The notes beneath the pieces were generated by a model that worked only from the letters and a program-made list of their open reading frames with translations, was not told where the DNA came from and made no database searches. The position numbers and the translations under genes were made by a program. Source: UBA9410 sp036123585 (GTDB taxonomy: Bacteria; Actinomycetota; Acidimicrobiia; Acidimicrobiales; MedAcidi-G1). Taken from it: a stretch of DNA of 64,000 nucleotides. The stretch is from NCBI GenBank assembly GCA_036123585.1, contig JAZADN010000089.1, positions 1-64,000 on the forward strand. The letters run 5' to 3'. Below are positions 16,905 through 25,252 of the stretch, piece after piece; the stretch's first letter is position 1, and every line of letters begins with the position of its first letter.

Positions 16905-18168
16905 CGAGGAGCGGGTCCTCCTGGCTGGCGGCGGAATCGGCGGCTTGGTGGCGGCGCTCTGTCTCCACCGGGCTGGCCGGGAGGTGGTCGTTTTCGAGGC
17001 GGTCGGAGAGCCGCGTGAACTGGGAGTGGGCATCAACCTCCTGCCCCACTCGGTCCGAGTGCTTGAGGAACTAGGTCTAGGCGACGTGCTTTCCTCCGCG
17101 GGTGTGAAGACTGCCGAGTTGCGGTTGCTTTCTGAAGACGGGGTCCTCATCTGGTCAGAGCCGCGCGGCTTGGCCGCCGGGAGCCCCTGGCCGCAGGTGT
17201 CCATCCACCGTGGGCGCCTCCAGATGCTGCTTCTTGAGGAGGTACGTTCGACCCTCGGTGCAGACCGGGTACTGACCGGTAGGCGGCTCACCGCCTTCGA
17301 GCAAAGTGGCTCCGAAGTGACGGTGCAGTTCGCGGACCCGGACGGGACCGAGATCGCTCCGCAGCGCGGCGCTCTGCTGGTGGGCTGCGATGGGCTGCAC
17401 TCGACGGTCCGGCGCGCTCTCGTGGACGGAGACGACCCGCTGCACCATTCAGGTCTTGTCCTTTGGCGGGGAGCGGTCGAGTTGCCGCCGTATCTGGACG
17501 GACGGACCATGTTCATGGCCGGGGACGACCGCCAAAAGGTGGTGGTCTATCCGATCCGGGGATGCACGGATCCTGGTGGCACCGTCCTCGTCAACTGGGT
17601 CGCCGAACGGCCTGCGGTCGGCGAGTCGGCGACCATCGACTGGAACGTCCCGGTGGATCCCGCCGAGATAGCCCCTTGGTACTCCGAGTGGGACTTCGGG
17701 TGGATCCACCTCGGCGAGATGATCGCAGCCAGCGACGTGGCCTACGTGTTTCCCATGGTCGACCGTCACCCGCTGGAAAGGTGGAGCCACGGCCGGGTGA
17801 CGCTCCTGGGAGATGCCGCCCACCCGATGAGGCCCAACGGCAGCAACGGAGCCAGTCAGGCCATCCTTGACGCTGAGGCCCTGGCAAAGGCTCTGTCGAC
17901 ATATGCCGATCCGATGGTCGCTCTAGTCGCTTACGAGGCTGAACGCCGAGAGGCGACCAGCCGGCTGGTCTTGGCCAACCGCCGGGCCGGGCCGGAGAGT
18001 GTCATGCAGTGGGTGGCAGACCGGTGTGACGGTGGGTGCGGCGAGACCACCGGCGGGCGTCACGTGTGCGTCCCGTATGGGGACCTGACCCGGGAGGCGA
18101 ACGCCTACAAGGAACTGGCAGGCTTCGACACGGCCACGCTCCGGACGCTGGCCGACAACGGCGCCTGA
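16897..18168 (+). CDS. FAD-dependent aromatic monooxygenase (salicylate/PHBH-type)
   Basis: A 423-residue class A flavoprotein monooxygenase. The N-terminal dinucleotide motif GGGIGG (11-16) is followed by an acidic strand end (VVFEA), the GCDGLHSTVR segment and the second FAD motif GDAAHP with a following MRPNGSNGASQ. These enzymes hydroxylate phenol-like aromatics with NAD(P)H and O2. The C-terminus carries a Cys/Gly stretch (DGGCGETTGG) resembling proteins annotated as salicylate hydroxylase-like. The GTG start overlaps the transporter gene by 8 bases, and the YCII gene follows 20 bases after its stop with a strong RBS. Confidence 0.88.
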   Translation: MPDEERVLLAGGGIGGLVAALCLHRAGREVVVFEAVGEPRELGVGINLLPHSVRVLEELGLGDVLSSAGVKTAELRLLSEDGVLIWSEPRGLAAGSPWPQVSIHRGRLQMLLLEEVRSTLGADRVLTGRRLTAFEQSGSEVTVQFADPDGTEIAPQRGALLVGCDGLHSTVRRALVDGDDPLHHSGLVLWRGAVELPPYLDGRTMFMAGDDRQKVVVYPIRGCTDPGGTVLVNWVAERPAVGESATIDWNVPVDPAEIAPWYSEWDFGWIHLGEMIAASDVAYVFPMVDRHPLERWSHGRVTLLGDAAHPMRPNGSNGASQAILDAEALAKALSTYADPMVALVAYEAERREATSRLVLANRRAGPESVMQWVADRCDGGCGETTGGRHVCVPYGDLTREANAYKELAGFDTATLRTLADNGA

Positions 18169-18188
18169 ATCGGGCGCAGGAGGAGACC

Positions 18189-18461
18189 ATGCACTTCGTC
18201 ATCCACGCCTTCGACCGCCCCGATGCGGGCGACCTGCGGGCCAGGACCCGTGCAGCCCACCTCGAGTACGTCTCCGGCTTTGACGTGGCCTATGGCGGAC
18301 CGATGCTGACCGACGATGGTGAGATGTGCGGGTCCCTCATCGTCTTGGAGGCTGAGAATCGGGCGGCCGCCGAGACGTTCGCTGCTGGCGATCCCTATAC
18401 GAGGGCCGGCCTGTTCCGCGACGTGTCGATCACGGCGATGAGGCCTGTGCTCGGCGTCTGA
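18189..18461 (+). CDS. YCII-related small protein
   Basis: A 90-residue single-domain protein of the YciI-like dimeric alpha/beta-barrel family: MHFVIHAFDRP start, then the AHLEYV helix, YGGPMLTDDGEMCGSLIVLEA strands and the AGDPYTRAGLFRDVSI end are typical. Relatives occur beside aromatic-degradation flavoenzymes and may be chlorohydrolases or lactone-handling isomerases. AGGAGG at 18178-18183 lies 5 bases before the ATG, one of the clearest RBSs in the window. It is the third gene of the transporter / monooxygenase run and probably acts on the product of the monooxygenase. Confidence 0.85.
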   Translation: MHFVIHAFDRPDAGDLRARTRAAHLEYVSGFDVAYGGPMLTDDGEMCGSLIVLEAENRAAAETFAAGDPYTRAGLFRDVSITAMRPVLGV

Positions 18462-18475
18462 GGACTGTCAGGGTC

Positions 18476-19309
18476 TCAGGCCGGCTCGGGGAGGCTTTCG
18501 AGGAATGCCAGCATCGGTGGGTTGAGGAGTTCTGGCTTCTCCAGATTGGCTGAATGGCCGGCATTCGGAATCACCACGAATTCCGACGGCCCACTCAGGC
18601 CCTCGGCGAGGGCGCGGCCGTCGTCGAGGGGAATGGCCATGTCCACGTCGCCGTGGAACGTGATCGCCGGACAGGCGATCTCGCCGATCCGGTCGGTGAT
18701 GTCGTCACGCCCGAACAGGCACTCCTTGGCATCGAGCCAACGTGTGACGGGTCGCGCCACCCACTTGCCCCGCCAGTAGCGCGCGTCGGCGAACTCGGGT
18801 CCGAAGAGTGCCGCCTGCATCGCTTCGCCGAGGTCGCCCACCATGCCCATCTCCATGGCGGCGTCGAAGAGGGCCTGGTAGCCAGCCGCCTCCTCGTCGG
18901 TGTAGGTCCCGGCCTCGCTATCGACGAGGACTAGCGCCCGGACACGCTTTGGCGCGGTAAGGGCGGCTCGCAGAGACAGGAAGCCACCTTGCGACATGCC
19001 ACCCAGGACCGCACTGTCCAGATGGAGATGGTCCATGAGGGCTAGGACGTCCTTGGCGAGATCCCAGTAGTCGAAGGGACCGTCGTGGATCGTCTGACCC
19101 CACCCCCTCTCGTCGTATGCGATCACCCGCCAGCCGGCGTCTGCTAGCGGCTCGACCTGGTGGACCCACATCTCGTGGTCCATGGCGAAGCCGTGACTCA
19201 ACACGATGGCCGGGGCTTCGGGCCCTGACTCCGGGTGGGTGTCTTGATAGTGGATGGTCTGGCCGTTTACCCCAGCGAAGGGCATCGCTCTCAACTCCGC
19301 TCGCGTCAT
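18476..19309 (-). CDS. Alpha/beta hydrolase, 3-oxoadipate enol-lactonase-like
   Basis: A 277-residue serine hydrolase. Oxyanion segment SHGFAMDHEMW (about 38-48), YDERGWGQT strand end, nucleophile elbow GGMSQGG with Ser106, catalytic Asp in GDVDMAIPL and His in NAGHSAN. The general form is like enol-lactonases, C-C hydrolases or esterases. The start may be 19309 or the ATG at 19285, which begins nearer the conserved MPFAGVNG. It faces the YCII gene across 14 bases, so both could serve the same catabolic function, but no regulatory link is seen. Confidence 0.85.
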   Translation of the reverse strand: MTRAELRAMPFAGVNGQTIHYQDTHPESGPEAPAIVLSHGFAMDHEMWVHQVEPLADAGWRVIAYDERGWGQTIHDGPFDYWDLAKDVLALMDHLHLDSAVLGGMSQGGFLSLRAALTAPKRVRALVLVDSEAGTYTDEEAAGYQALFDAAMEMGMVGDLGEAMQAALFGPEFADARYWRGKWVARPVTRWLDAKECLFGRDDITDRIGEIACPAITFHGDVDMAIPLDDGRALAEGLSGPSEFVVIPNAGHSANLEKPELLNPPMLAFLESLPEPA

Positions 19310-19359
19310 GGTCGGACAGGCGACCGTAGCCGGTGGTCTCGGGTTCGAGAAGTGGGCTC

Positions 19360-19365
19360 TAGGTT
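19360..19365 (+). promoter_or_regulatory. Likely leaderless -10 box (TAGGTT)
   Basis: TAGGTT ends 6 bases before the GTG start at 19372. Confidence 0.45.
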
Positions 19366-19371
19366 GGCCGA

Positions 19372-20451
19372 GTGCCCCGGCTCATGGATCCCGCCCGCTT
19401 CGGCGAACTCGACCTCGCCAACCGGGTGGTCATGGCCCCGATGACCCGGTCACGGGCCACCATCGACGGCTATGCCACCGGGCTGATGGCCGGGTACTAC
19501 GGCGCCCGGGCCACCGCCGGGCTGATCGTCACCGAGGGGATCGCCCCCAGCGAGGTGGGCAAGGGCTACTGCCGCACCCCGGTACTCGATGGGCCCGACC
19601 GGGTACCCGCCTGGCGGAGGGTCACTGACGCCGTCCATGCCGGTGGTGGCCGGATCGTCGCTCAAGCCATGCACTGCGGCCGAGTGGCCCACGTGGGTAA
19701 TAAGGCGCCGGGTGCCGACACGGTGGCGCCGACGGCCATCCGCGCTCAGGGACTCATGTACACCGACGAGGAAGGAATGCAGCCCTTTGATGACCCCAGG
19801 GAGCTCGCCACTGAGGAGGTGGCGACGGTCGTGGGGGAGTACCGGCGTTTCGCCGCGTTGGCCGCTGATGCTGGCTTCGACGCCGTAGAACTCCACGGCA
19901 CGAGTGGCTACCTGCCTGCCCAGTTCCTGTGCACAGGCACAAACCGGCGCACCGACCGCTACGGCGGAACGGTCGAAGGGCGGATTCGCTTTCCGGTCGA
20001 GGTGCTGGAAGCGATGGTGGAAGAGATCGGTGCCGGCCGGGTGGCCCTTCGTATCTGTCCGGGCAATCCATTCAACGACCTGGTCGACGATCGTCCGGAG
20101 GACATCGAGGAGACCTTCCGGGCCTTCCTGACTGCTATCAGACCGTTCGGCCTGGCGTATTTGCACGTGATCCGACGCCATCCGGGGGACCCCGGCGTGG
20201 TTCTGGACAACGTCGCCATGGCCAGGAAGTTCCACGACGGGGCGATCATTGCCAACGACTCATATGACGCCGTCGAGGCCGACTCGGAAATCAACACCGA
20301 GCGGTGCGATGCAGTTTCCTTCGGTCGACACTTTCTGGCGACCCCAGACCTGGTGGCCCGGATCGTCAACGGCCGGAAGCCCGAACGCTTCGATCCGAAG
20401 ACGCTCTACACCCAAGGCCCATCTGGGTACACGGAGTTCCCGGGGAGATGA
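19372..20451 (+). CDS. Old yellow enzyme-family NADH:flavin oxidoreductase
   Basis: A 359-residue FMN protein of the OYE (alkene reductase) family. The barrel start NRVVMAPMTRSRA, the QAMHCGRVAH segment, and TNRRTDRYGGTVEGR are recognisable, as is the proton-donor Tyr (Tyr180 in SGYLPAQF). The substrate-carbonyl pair is altered: His175 is kept but the usual Asn or His three residues on is Ser178 (HGTS rather than HGAN or HxxH). QLWH is also changed to QAMH. Family members reduce activated C=C bonds with NAD(P)H. A MarR regulator follows 58 bases later. Confidence 0.9.
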   Translation: MPRLMDPARFGELDLANRVVMAPMTRSRATIDGYATGLMAGYYGARATAGLIVTEGIAPSEVGKGYCRTPVLDGPDRVPAWRRVTDAVHAGGGRIVAQAMHCGRVAHVGNKAPGADTVAPTAIRAQGLMYTDEEGMQPFDDPRELATEEVATVVGEYRRFAALAADAGFDAVELHGTSGYLPAQFLCTGTNRRTDRYGGTVEGRIRFPVEVLEAMVEEIGAGRVALRICPGNPFNDLVDDRPEDIEETFRAFLTAIRPFGLAYLHVIRRHPGDPGVVLDNVAMARKFHDGAIIANDSYDAVEADSEINTERCDAVSFGRHFLATPDLVARIVNGRKPERFDPKTLYTQGPSGYTEFPGR

Positions 20452-20482
20452 CCCGGGCAATATGCTGGAAATCTTGGTAGCA

Positions 20483-20503
20483 AACTAGTTCTTCTCGTAG
20501 GAT
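20483..20503 (+). promoter_or_regulatory. Palindrome and -10 box before the MarR gene
   Basis: AACTAGTT (20483-20490) is a perfect 8-base palindrome inside an AT-rich patch. A TAGGAT box at 20498-20503 ends 6 bases before the ATG at 20510. The palindrome would lie just upstream of the -10 box, where a MarR dimer could repress its own promoter. No second copy was found upstream of the OYE gene. Confidence 0.4.
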
Positions 20504-20509
20504 GCCGCT

Positions 20510-20992
20510 ATGGACGTCGCCACCCTCGGGCTGCTCCTCACCCGGCTGGGCCGCCTGAACGAGCACTTCCTCGCCGAGCACCACCGGCGCCACGACACCA
20601 CCTCGGCGGAGGCAGCAGTTCTCCTCCTCCTGGCCAACGCACCAGAAGAGGCGGTCAACCCGTCAGTCATCGCTGAGCGGATCGTCCAGACCTCCGGCGG
20701 CCTCACCGCGACACTCAAGCGACTTCAGGCCAGGGGTTTGGTCGAGCGACGCCCGGATCCCTGCGACGGCCGGGGGCGACTCGTGGCCCTGACTGCCGCT
20801 GGCCGGGCTGCCCACGACACCGTCTTCGCGGACCTCGTGGACCGCTACCGTCTCGTTTTCGCCGACGTCGACGACGGAGCCGCCCTTGTCGCCGTTCGGG
20901 ATCTGATGCGTGGCTTCGAACGCTTCACGGGCGCCACTTCGAGTGCCTGGTGGACCCACGACCAAGACCACGTCCAGGAGGGAGTCCGATGA
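20510..20992 (+). CDS. MarR family transcriptional regulator
   Basis: A 160-residue winged-helix regulator. Helices from TLGLLLTRLGRLNEHF lead to the recognition region NPSVIAERIVQTSGGLTATLKRLQARGLV and the wing RRPDPCDGRGRLVALT, the normal MarR pattern (DxRxxxxxLT). Dimers usually repress neighbouring genes until an aromatic or other small ligand binds. The gene is preceded by a leaderless-type promoter with a palindrome and is translationally coupled (ATGA) to the TauD-type dioxygenase at 20989, which is therefore the likeliest co-regulated gene, along with the upstream OYE homologue. Confidence 0.92.
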   Translation: MDVATLGLLLTRLGRLNEHFLAEHHRRHDTTSAEAAVLLLLANAPEEAVNPSVIAERIVQTSGGLTATLKRLQARGLVERRPDPCDGRGRLVALTAAGRAAHDTVFADLVDRYRLVFADVDDGAALVAVRDLMRGFERFTGATSSAWWTHDQDHVQEGVR

Positions 20993-21843
20993 GGACCACC
21001 GACGCCCCTTCTGCGGGTAGCAGCGGATTGGAACTCCGTGCTCTCTCAGGACGCATTGGCGTCGAGGCCGTCGATCCCCGCCTCGACCGGTTGCTCCACG
21101 ACAGCGCCGTCCGCGCAGAACTGCGCCGTGCGATGCTCGATCACCACGTGGTGGTGCTTCGCGAGCTGGATCCCTCGCCGGAAGAGCACGTTGTCCTTGC
21201 CTCGGCCCTCGGCCAGCCCATGGTCCCTGAGGACCACTTGCCGAAGCGTGACGGACACCCGTTGGTTTGTCGATTCGACTCTGCGGTCGGCTACAAGGCC
21301 GACCGCTGGCATACCGACGGCACCTTTCGCGAGACCATTCCGAGCGCCGCGGTCCTTGTCATGCGAACCGGCCCGGACGCGGGTGGCGATACGACATGGA
21401 CCAACTGTTGCGCCGCCTACGAGGAGCTATCAGGTGGCATGAAGTCGTTACTGGACGGACGAAAGGCCCTTCACGACCAGGGGCCCGATGCGAAGGCCGT
21501 CCATCCGGTGGTCGTCGCCCACCCCGAGACGGGACACCCAATCCTCTTCGTAAACGAAATCTTCAGTCGGGGGATCATCAACCTGCCGCCCGACGAGAGC
21601 AGCGCCATCCTGCCGTTCCTGATCCGGCACGCGTCGCGACCAGACTTCACCTATCGGCACCGGTGGAGGGAGGGCGATGTGGTGATCTGGGACAACCGGA
21701 GTACCCAGCACTACGCCCTCTTCGACTTCGTGGGCCAGCGTGTCGTCGAACGGGTGCATTTGGCCGGAGGCCCGATGGAGCCCTACCGCCTCGAAGCCAG
21801 CGCCACGGGGGACAAGGCCGCTGGTGAGGGTCCGTGGACGTGA
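20989..21843 (+). CDS. TauD/TfdA-family Fe(II)/2-oxoglutarate dioxygenase
   Basis: A 284-residue dioxygenase. The facial triad is H-x-D in RWHTDGTF (His108, Asp110) and the distal His in TQHYALFDF; the C-terminal RVVERVH would supply the 2-oxoglutarate Arg. The LSGRIGVEAV start replaces the more usual GAEVxGVDL. It begins at the ATG overlapping the MarR stop (ATGA), and its own end overlaps the GTG of the next gene by 10 bases, so it is the middle member of a three-gene unit. The substrate may be the ligand sensed by the MarR protein; this is inference. Confidence 0.9.
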   Translation: MRTTDAPSAGSSGLELRALSGRIGVEAVDPRLDRLLHDSAVRAELRRAMLDHHVVVLRELDPSPEEHVVLASALGQPMVPEDHLPKRDGHPLVCRFDSAVGYKADRWHTDGTFRETIPSAAVLVMRTGPDAGGDTTWTNCCAAYEELSGGMKSLLDGRKALHDQGPDAKAVHPVVVAHPETGHPILFVNEIFSRGIINLPPDESSAILPFLIRHASRPDFTYRHRWREGDVVIWDNRSTQHYALFDFVGQRVVERVHLAGGPMEPYRLEASATGDKAAGEGPWT

Positions 21844-23462
21844 CCCGGTTACCGGGTACGAGGAGCACGGGCGGTTGGCGAAACCCGTACCTGGCCGATA
21901 GCGAGAATCCCATCGCCCATGGCCGGTGCGACCAGCGCGATAGCACCGACCTTGCCGGTCCTGTACCCGATGGCGCCGAGGAGCTCGGTGAGGAGGACCG
22001 ACAGTTCACATGGCTGGGACCAGGACATTTCGGTGGCCTCATCTCTGGCCTCTACCCGGACGGGCGGCGCACCATCTGGAGCAATGGCCGGGAGTGCATC
22101 GCCAAACTGGATCACGACACCCTGGAGATACTCGCCACCTGGGACCTGTCACATGAGCGACCCGACGAGCCACCCAGCACGCCTGCCGACTGGGTGGAGG
22201 GTATAGCCGGACTTGACGAGGGGATTCACGGCGACGACGACAGTCCCGTGATCCATGCTGCCGGACTGGCCGCCCGTTTCCTGACCGGCCTCGACGGGGT
22301 CTATGCCCTCCTCGACTGCGAGCACACCCTGTTCCTTGGTCGGACGAAGGCCGTAGTGGCCTACGCCGAGGTCGACCCGACTGACCGGCGTTCGGCGCTC
22401 GTCGAGACGGCCCGGTGGTCAAAGCCGGACGAGGTCACGGGCGCGTTCGTGGGTGTGAACATGACACCCGACGGGCGCCTCGTCCTGTCGACTGACCACG
22501 GCTGGCTGGTCAGTCTTGCCCGGGACTTCGCCGACTACGTCGCCGTTCGCCTGCCCGGTGCCGTCGAGGTGGACGGGATCGGTGGCGTCCGCGACGTGGC
22601 TGCCGAGCACTGCGCCCGAATGGAGGCCGAGCGGGGTAACACCGGCTACGGCTGGGTCCGCACCAGCCTGTGCTGCGATAGCGAAGGGGGCGTTTACACC
22701 AGCTCCGTCGACCACACCCACCGCGTGATCTGGACCGGCAATCAGTTCTCCTTTGATGAAGCGGACGGCGCCTGGAGCGCCCCATACCGCAACGGCACAG
22801 GGCGCGGGTCTGGCACGACGCCATCGTTGATGGGCGACGATCCGGAAGGCGACCGGTTCGTTGTCATCGGCGACGGCGATGACGTGGTCAATGTCACGCT
22901 TTTCTGGCGTGATGCAATCCCGGCCGACTGGGTTTGTCTACCCGGAGCGCCGTCAAGACGTATCGCAGGCCTAGGCCCGGCCCACATGGGCGACCCCAAC
23001 CGTTCAGCCATCCAGACCGAGCAGTCGATCACCGTGGCCGGCTGGGGCGCCATGACCGTCGACAACGAACCCGGCTCGTTGCCCGAGTGGCTGCCGCAGA
23101 GGGGTGCCCGGCTCCTGTGCTTCTTCCTCGGCCACCACGATCGCTTTCGACCGTCGGGCATGCACAAGTACGAGTGGGACCCCGCTGCCCGCAGTCTGCA
23201 GGAGGCCTGGGTGGCCGACGTGGCGTCGCCCAACTCTGTGCCGTACGTCAGTCTTGGCTCCGACACCGTCTACACCTGTGGGACCCGAGACGGGCGGTGG
23301 ACCATCGAGGCCGTCTCATGGTCGACCGGGAAGCCTCGGGGCCACTGGGTGGTCGGCGATAGCCAGTTCAACACCCTCGGCGCCGGCGTCCACCTCGACA
23401 ACGCTGGCCGGATCGTTTTCGGGAACGTGTTCGGCAAGACCAGAATTCTTCGGAGTCCCTGA
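21834..23462 (+). CDS. Unrecognised 542-residue protein, possible beta-propeller
   Basis: I do not recognise this family. The protein has no signal peptide or membrane segment. It is rich in Gly, Asp and Trp, with repeated short strand-turn patterns such as DGRRTIWSN, DGRLVLSTDHGWLV, EGGVYTSSVDHTHRVIW, GDRFVVIGDGDD and GRIVFGNVFGK, which look like blades of a beta-propeller of the SMP-30 or quinoprotein type. A conserved-looking Cys cluster (TSLCCDSEGG) lies near residue 280. The GTG start at 21834 overlaps the dioxygenase gene by 10 bases, so the two are probably co-expressed. A role as a lactonase or binding partner in the same pathway is possible but unsupported. Confidence 0.6.
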   Translation: MDVTRLPGTRSTGGWRNPYLADSENPIAHGRCDQRDSTDLAGPVPDGAEELGEEDRQFTWLGPGHFGGLISGLYPDGRRTIWSNGRECIAKLDHDTLEILATWDLSHERPDEPPSTPADWVEGIAGLDEGIHGDDDSPVIHAAGLAARFLTGLDGVYALLDCEHTLFLGRTKAVVAYAEVDPTDRRSALVETARWSKPDEVTGAFVGVNMTPDGRLVLSTDHGWLVSLARDFADYVAVRLPGAVEVDGIGGVRDVAAEHCARMEAERGNTGYGWVRTSLCCDSEGGVYTSSVDHTHRVIWTGNQFSFDEADGAWSAPYRNGTGRGSGTTPSLMGDDPEGDRFVVIGDGDDVVNVTLFWRDAIPADWVCLPGAPSRRIAGLGPAHMGDPNRSAIQTEQSITVAGWGAMTVDNEPGSLPEWLPQRGARLLCFFLGHHDRFRPSGMHKYEWDPAARSLQEAWVADVASPNSVPYVSLGSDTVYTCGTRDGRWTIEAVSWSTGKPRGHWVVGDSQFNTLGAGVHLDNAGRIVFGNVFGKTRILRSP

Positions 23463-23524
23463 GTCAGATACTGCTCGATTCGACGTGCCCGGATGGCCTC
23501 CCAGCGGCTACAACGGGGCCCGTG

Positions 23525-25099
23525 ATGGGTCCTCCTAGGCGAAGTGCGCACTCTCCGGAGCGCCGCGAGCGGGCGCTGGATGCCCTCGACGGCGGCAGGT
23601 TCGATGTCCTGGTGGTGGGCGGGGGGATCAATGGGTCGGTATCGGCCCTCGCTCTCTCGGCCCATGGCCTTCGGGTAGCCCTCGTCGAACGCCACGACTT
23701 CGCCTCGGGCACCAGCCAGGAGTCGTCGTGCATGGTGTGGGGCGGCTTCAAGTACCTCGAGAGCAATGACCTGAAGCTGGTCGCCGGTCTGTGTGACTCC
23801 CGTAATCGCCTGGCCAGGTCGTATCCGACCCGTCTGGCGGAGGCTCGCTTCATGGCTGCGCTGGACCACGGTGCGCCCTTCCCTCCGTGGTTTGCAGCAC
23901 TCGGTGCCGTCGCGTATTGGGGGCTCGGTCGCCTGGCCACCCAGCCACCGCGCCACCGGTCAGCGGCCACCATCGGGCGCCTCGAGCCGACAGTCGACAC
24001 CTCGACCGTACGGGGTGGCATCGAATACTCCGACTACCTGCTGGTCGACAATGACGCCCGCTTCGTGTCCGAGATGGCCTTCGCCTCTGTCCGTCACGGG
24101 ACAACCATCGCCAACCGGGTGGAACTGGTCGACGCCGAGCATGTAGTCGAGGGCTGGCGAGTCGGCCTTGTCGACCGGGTATCGGGCAGAACCTTGGAAG
24201 CGACCGCCACGCTCCTTGTCAACGCCGCCGGCCCTCACGTGCCGGTCGTGGGCAACCTCCTGGGGGCGATGACCGATCATCACCTGGTGTTCTCCAAGGG
24301 CGTTCACCTGGTCGTGCCCCGCATCACCGACTCCGGCCGGATCCTGGCCTTCTTCGATGATGACGAGCGGCTCTTCTACGTACTTCCCATGGGGAATCGC
24401 TCGGTGGTCGGCACTACCGACACCCCTGTCGAGGATCCGACGGTGTCTGTAACCGACGAGGACCGGGTTTTCCTCCTGGACCAGATCAACGCCCGCCTCA
24501 ACCGGGCCGATCCGCTCTCTGGTCAGGATGTCATCGCCGATCGCTGTGGCGTCCGGGCCCTCGTGGTGGAACCGGGGGACTCGACCGACGGCCGCGACTG
24601 GACCGAGTTGTCTCGTGAGCACGCCGTCGAGGTCAACGCGACCCTCGGCGTGGTGTCGATCCTCGGCGGGAAACTCTCGGACTGCCTGAATGTCGGCGAG
24701 GAAGTCGTCGAGGCGGCCATGGCTTGTGGTTTGACTCCCGGCCAGGCGCGGGGCCGGTGGTACGGCGAGCCTGGGCCCACAGCTCGCCGGCGCTTCGACG
24801 CCAGGGCAGGACGCCTGGCCTTGCCGCCGACGGTTGCAGCCGACCTGTGGCGTCGACAGGGCATGCGGGCCTTCCCGGTACTCGACCTTGTCGACGACGA
24901 CCGGTCACTGGGCGAGCCGATGGGTGACCTGGTGCCCGTGACCGAAGCTGAGGTGCGCGTCATGGCCGAGCACGAGTGGATCGTGGAGAGCGACGACTTC
25001 CTGCGTCGTCGGACGATGATCGCCCAGGTCGAACGGTCAGGAGACCTCGCCGCAGATCCGGCCGTCGACCGGGCCTTGGACATCCTCGGCACCGCCTGA
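23525..25099 (+). CDS. glpD: FAD-dependent glycerol-3-phosphate dehydrogenase-like protein
   Basis: A 524-residue flavoprotein of the GlpD family, which oxidises glycerol 3-phosphate to dihydroxyacetone phosphate and feeds the quinone pool. FAD motif VVGGGINGS is near 34-42, followed by the ERHDFASGTS block, NAAGPHVP, the FSKGVHLVVPR segment and LPMGNRSVVGTTDTPVEDP, all characteristic; the C-terminal helical domain (DARAGRLAL to AEHEWIVESDDFLRRRT) is also present. The usual SSKLIHGGLRYLE is changed to ESSCMVWGGFKYLE, so an active-site His and an Arg are Trp and Lys here. It may therefore be a paralogue with another substrate. GTG at 23522 is an alternative start. Glycerol kinase lies 19 kb away. 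Confidence 0.8.
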   Translation: MGPPRRSAHSPERRERALDALDGGRFDVLVVGGGINGSVSALALSAHGLRVALVERHDFASGTSQESSCMVWGGFKYLESNDLKLVAGLCDSRNRLARSYPTRLAEARFMAALDHGAPFPPWFAALGAVAYWGLGRLATQPPRHRSAATIGRLEPTVDTSTVRGGIEYSDYLLVDNDARFVSEMAFASVRHGTTIANRVELVDAEHVVEGWRVGLVDRVSGRTLEATATLLVNAAGPHVPVVGNLLGAMTDHHLVFSKGVHLVVPRITDSGRILAFFDDDERLFYVLPMGNRSVVGTTDTPVEDPTVSVTDEDRVFLLDQINARLNRADPLSGQDVIADRCGVRALVVEPGDSTDGRDWTELSREHAVEVNATLGVVSILGGKLSDCLNVGEEVVEAAMACGLTPGQARGRWYGEPGPTARRRFDARAGRLALPPTVAADLWRRQGMRAFPVLDLVDDDRSLGEPMGDLVPVTEAEVRVMAEHEWIVESDDFLRRRTMIAQVERSGDLAADPAVDRALDILGTA

Positions 25100-25148
25100 C
25101 CGGCCGCGTTCGGGGGCTAGCGATTTCTCGCCTTGCCCGCTTCGCCGC

Positions 25149-25177
25149 TTGACCTCCCTATTGGCTGGTGGAATGGT
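25149..25177 (+). promoter_or_regulatory. Weak promoter candidate for the paralogue cluster
   Basis: TTGACC at 25149-25154 is followed after 17 bases by AATGGT (25172-25177). The -10 match is poor. The 153-base gap upstream of the first paralogue otherwise shows no clear structure. Confidence 0.2.
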
Positions 25178-25252
25178 GGACTGAGCGCTTCGATGGCCGG
25201 GGCGAGGTGACAGACGGATTCCCGGCGGGATCCGACAGAAAGGCGGTTTGTC

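Noticed and set aside
19336..19350. GGGTTCGAGA, which looks like a tRNA T-loop
   Set aside because: No matching T-stem, anticodon arm or acceptor stem could be drawn around it.
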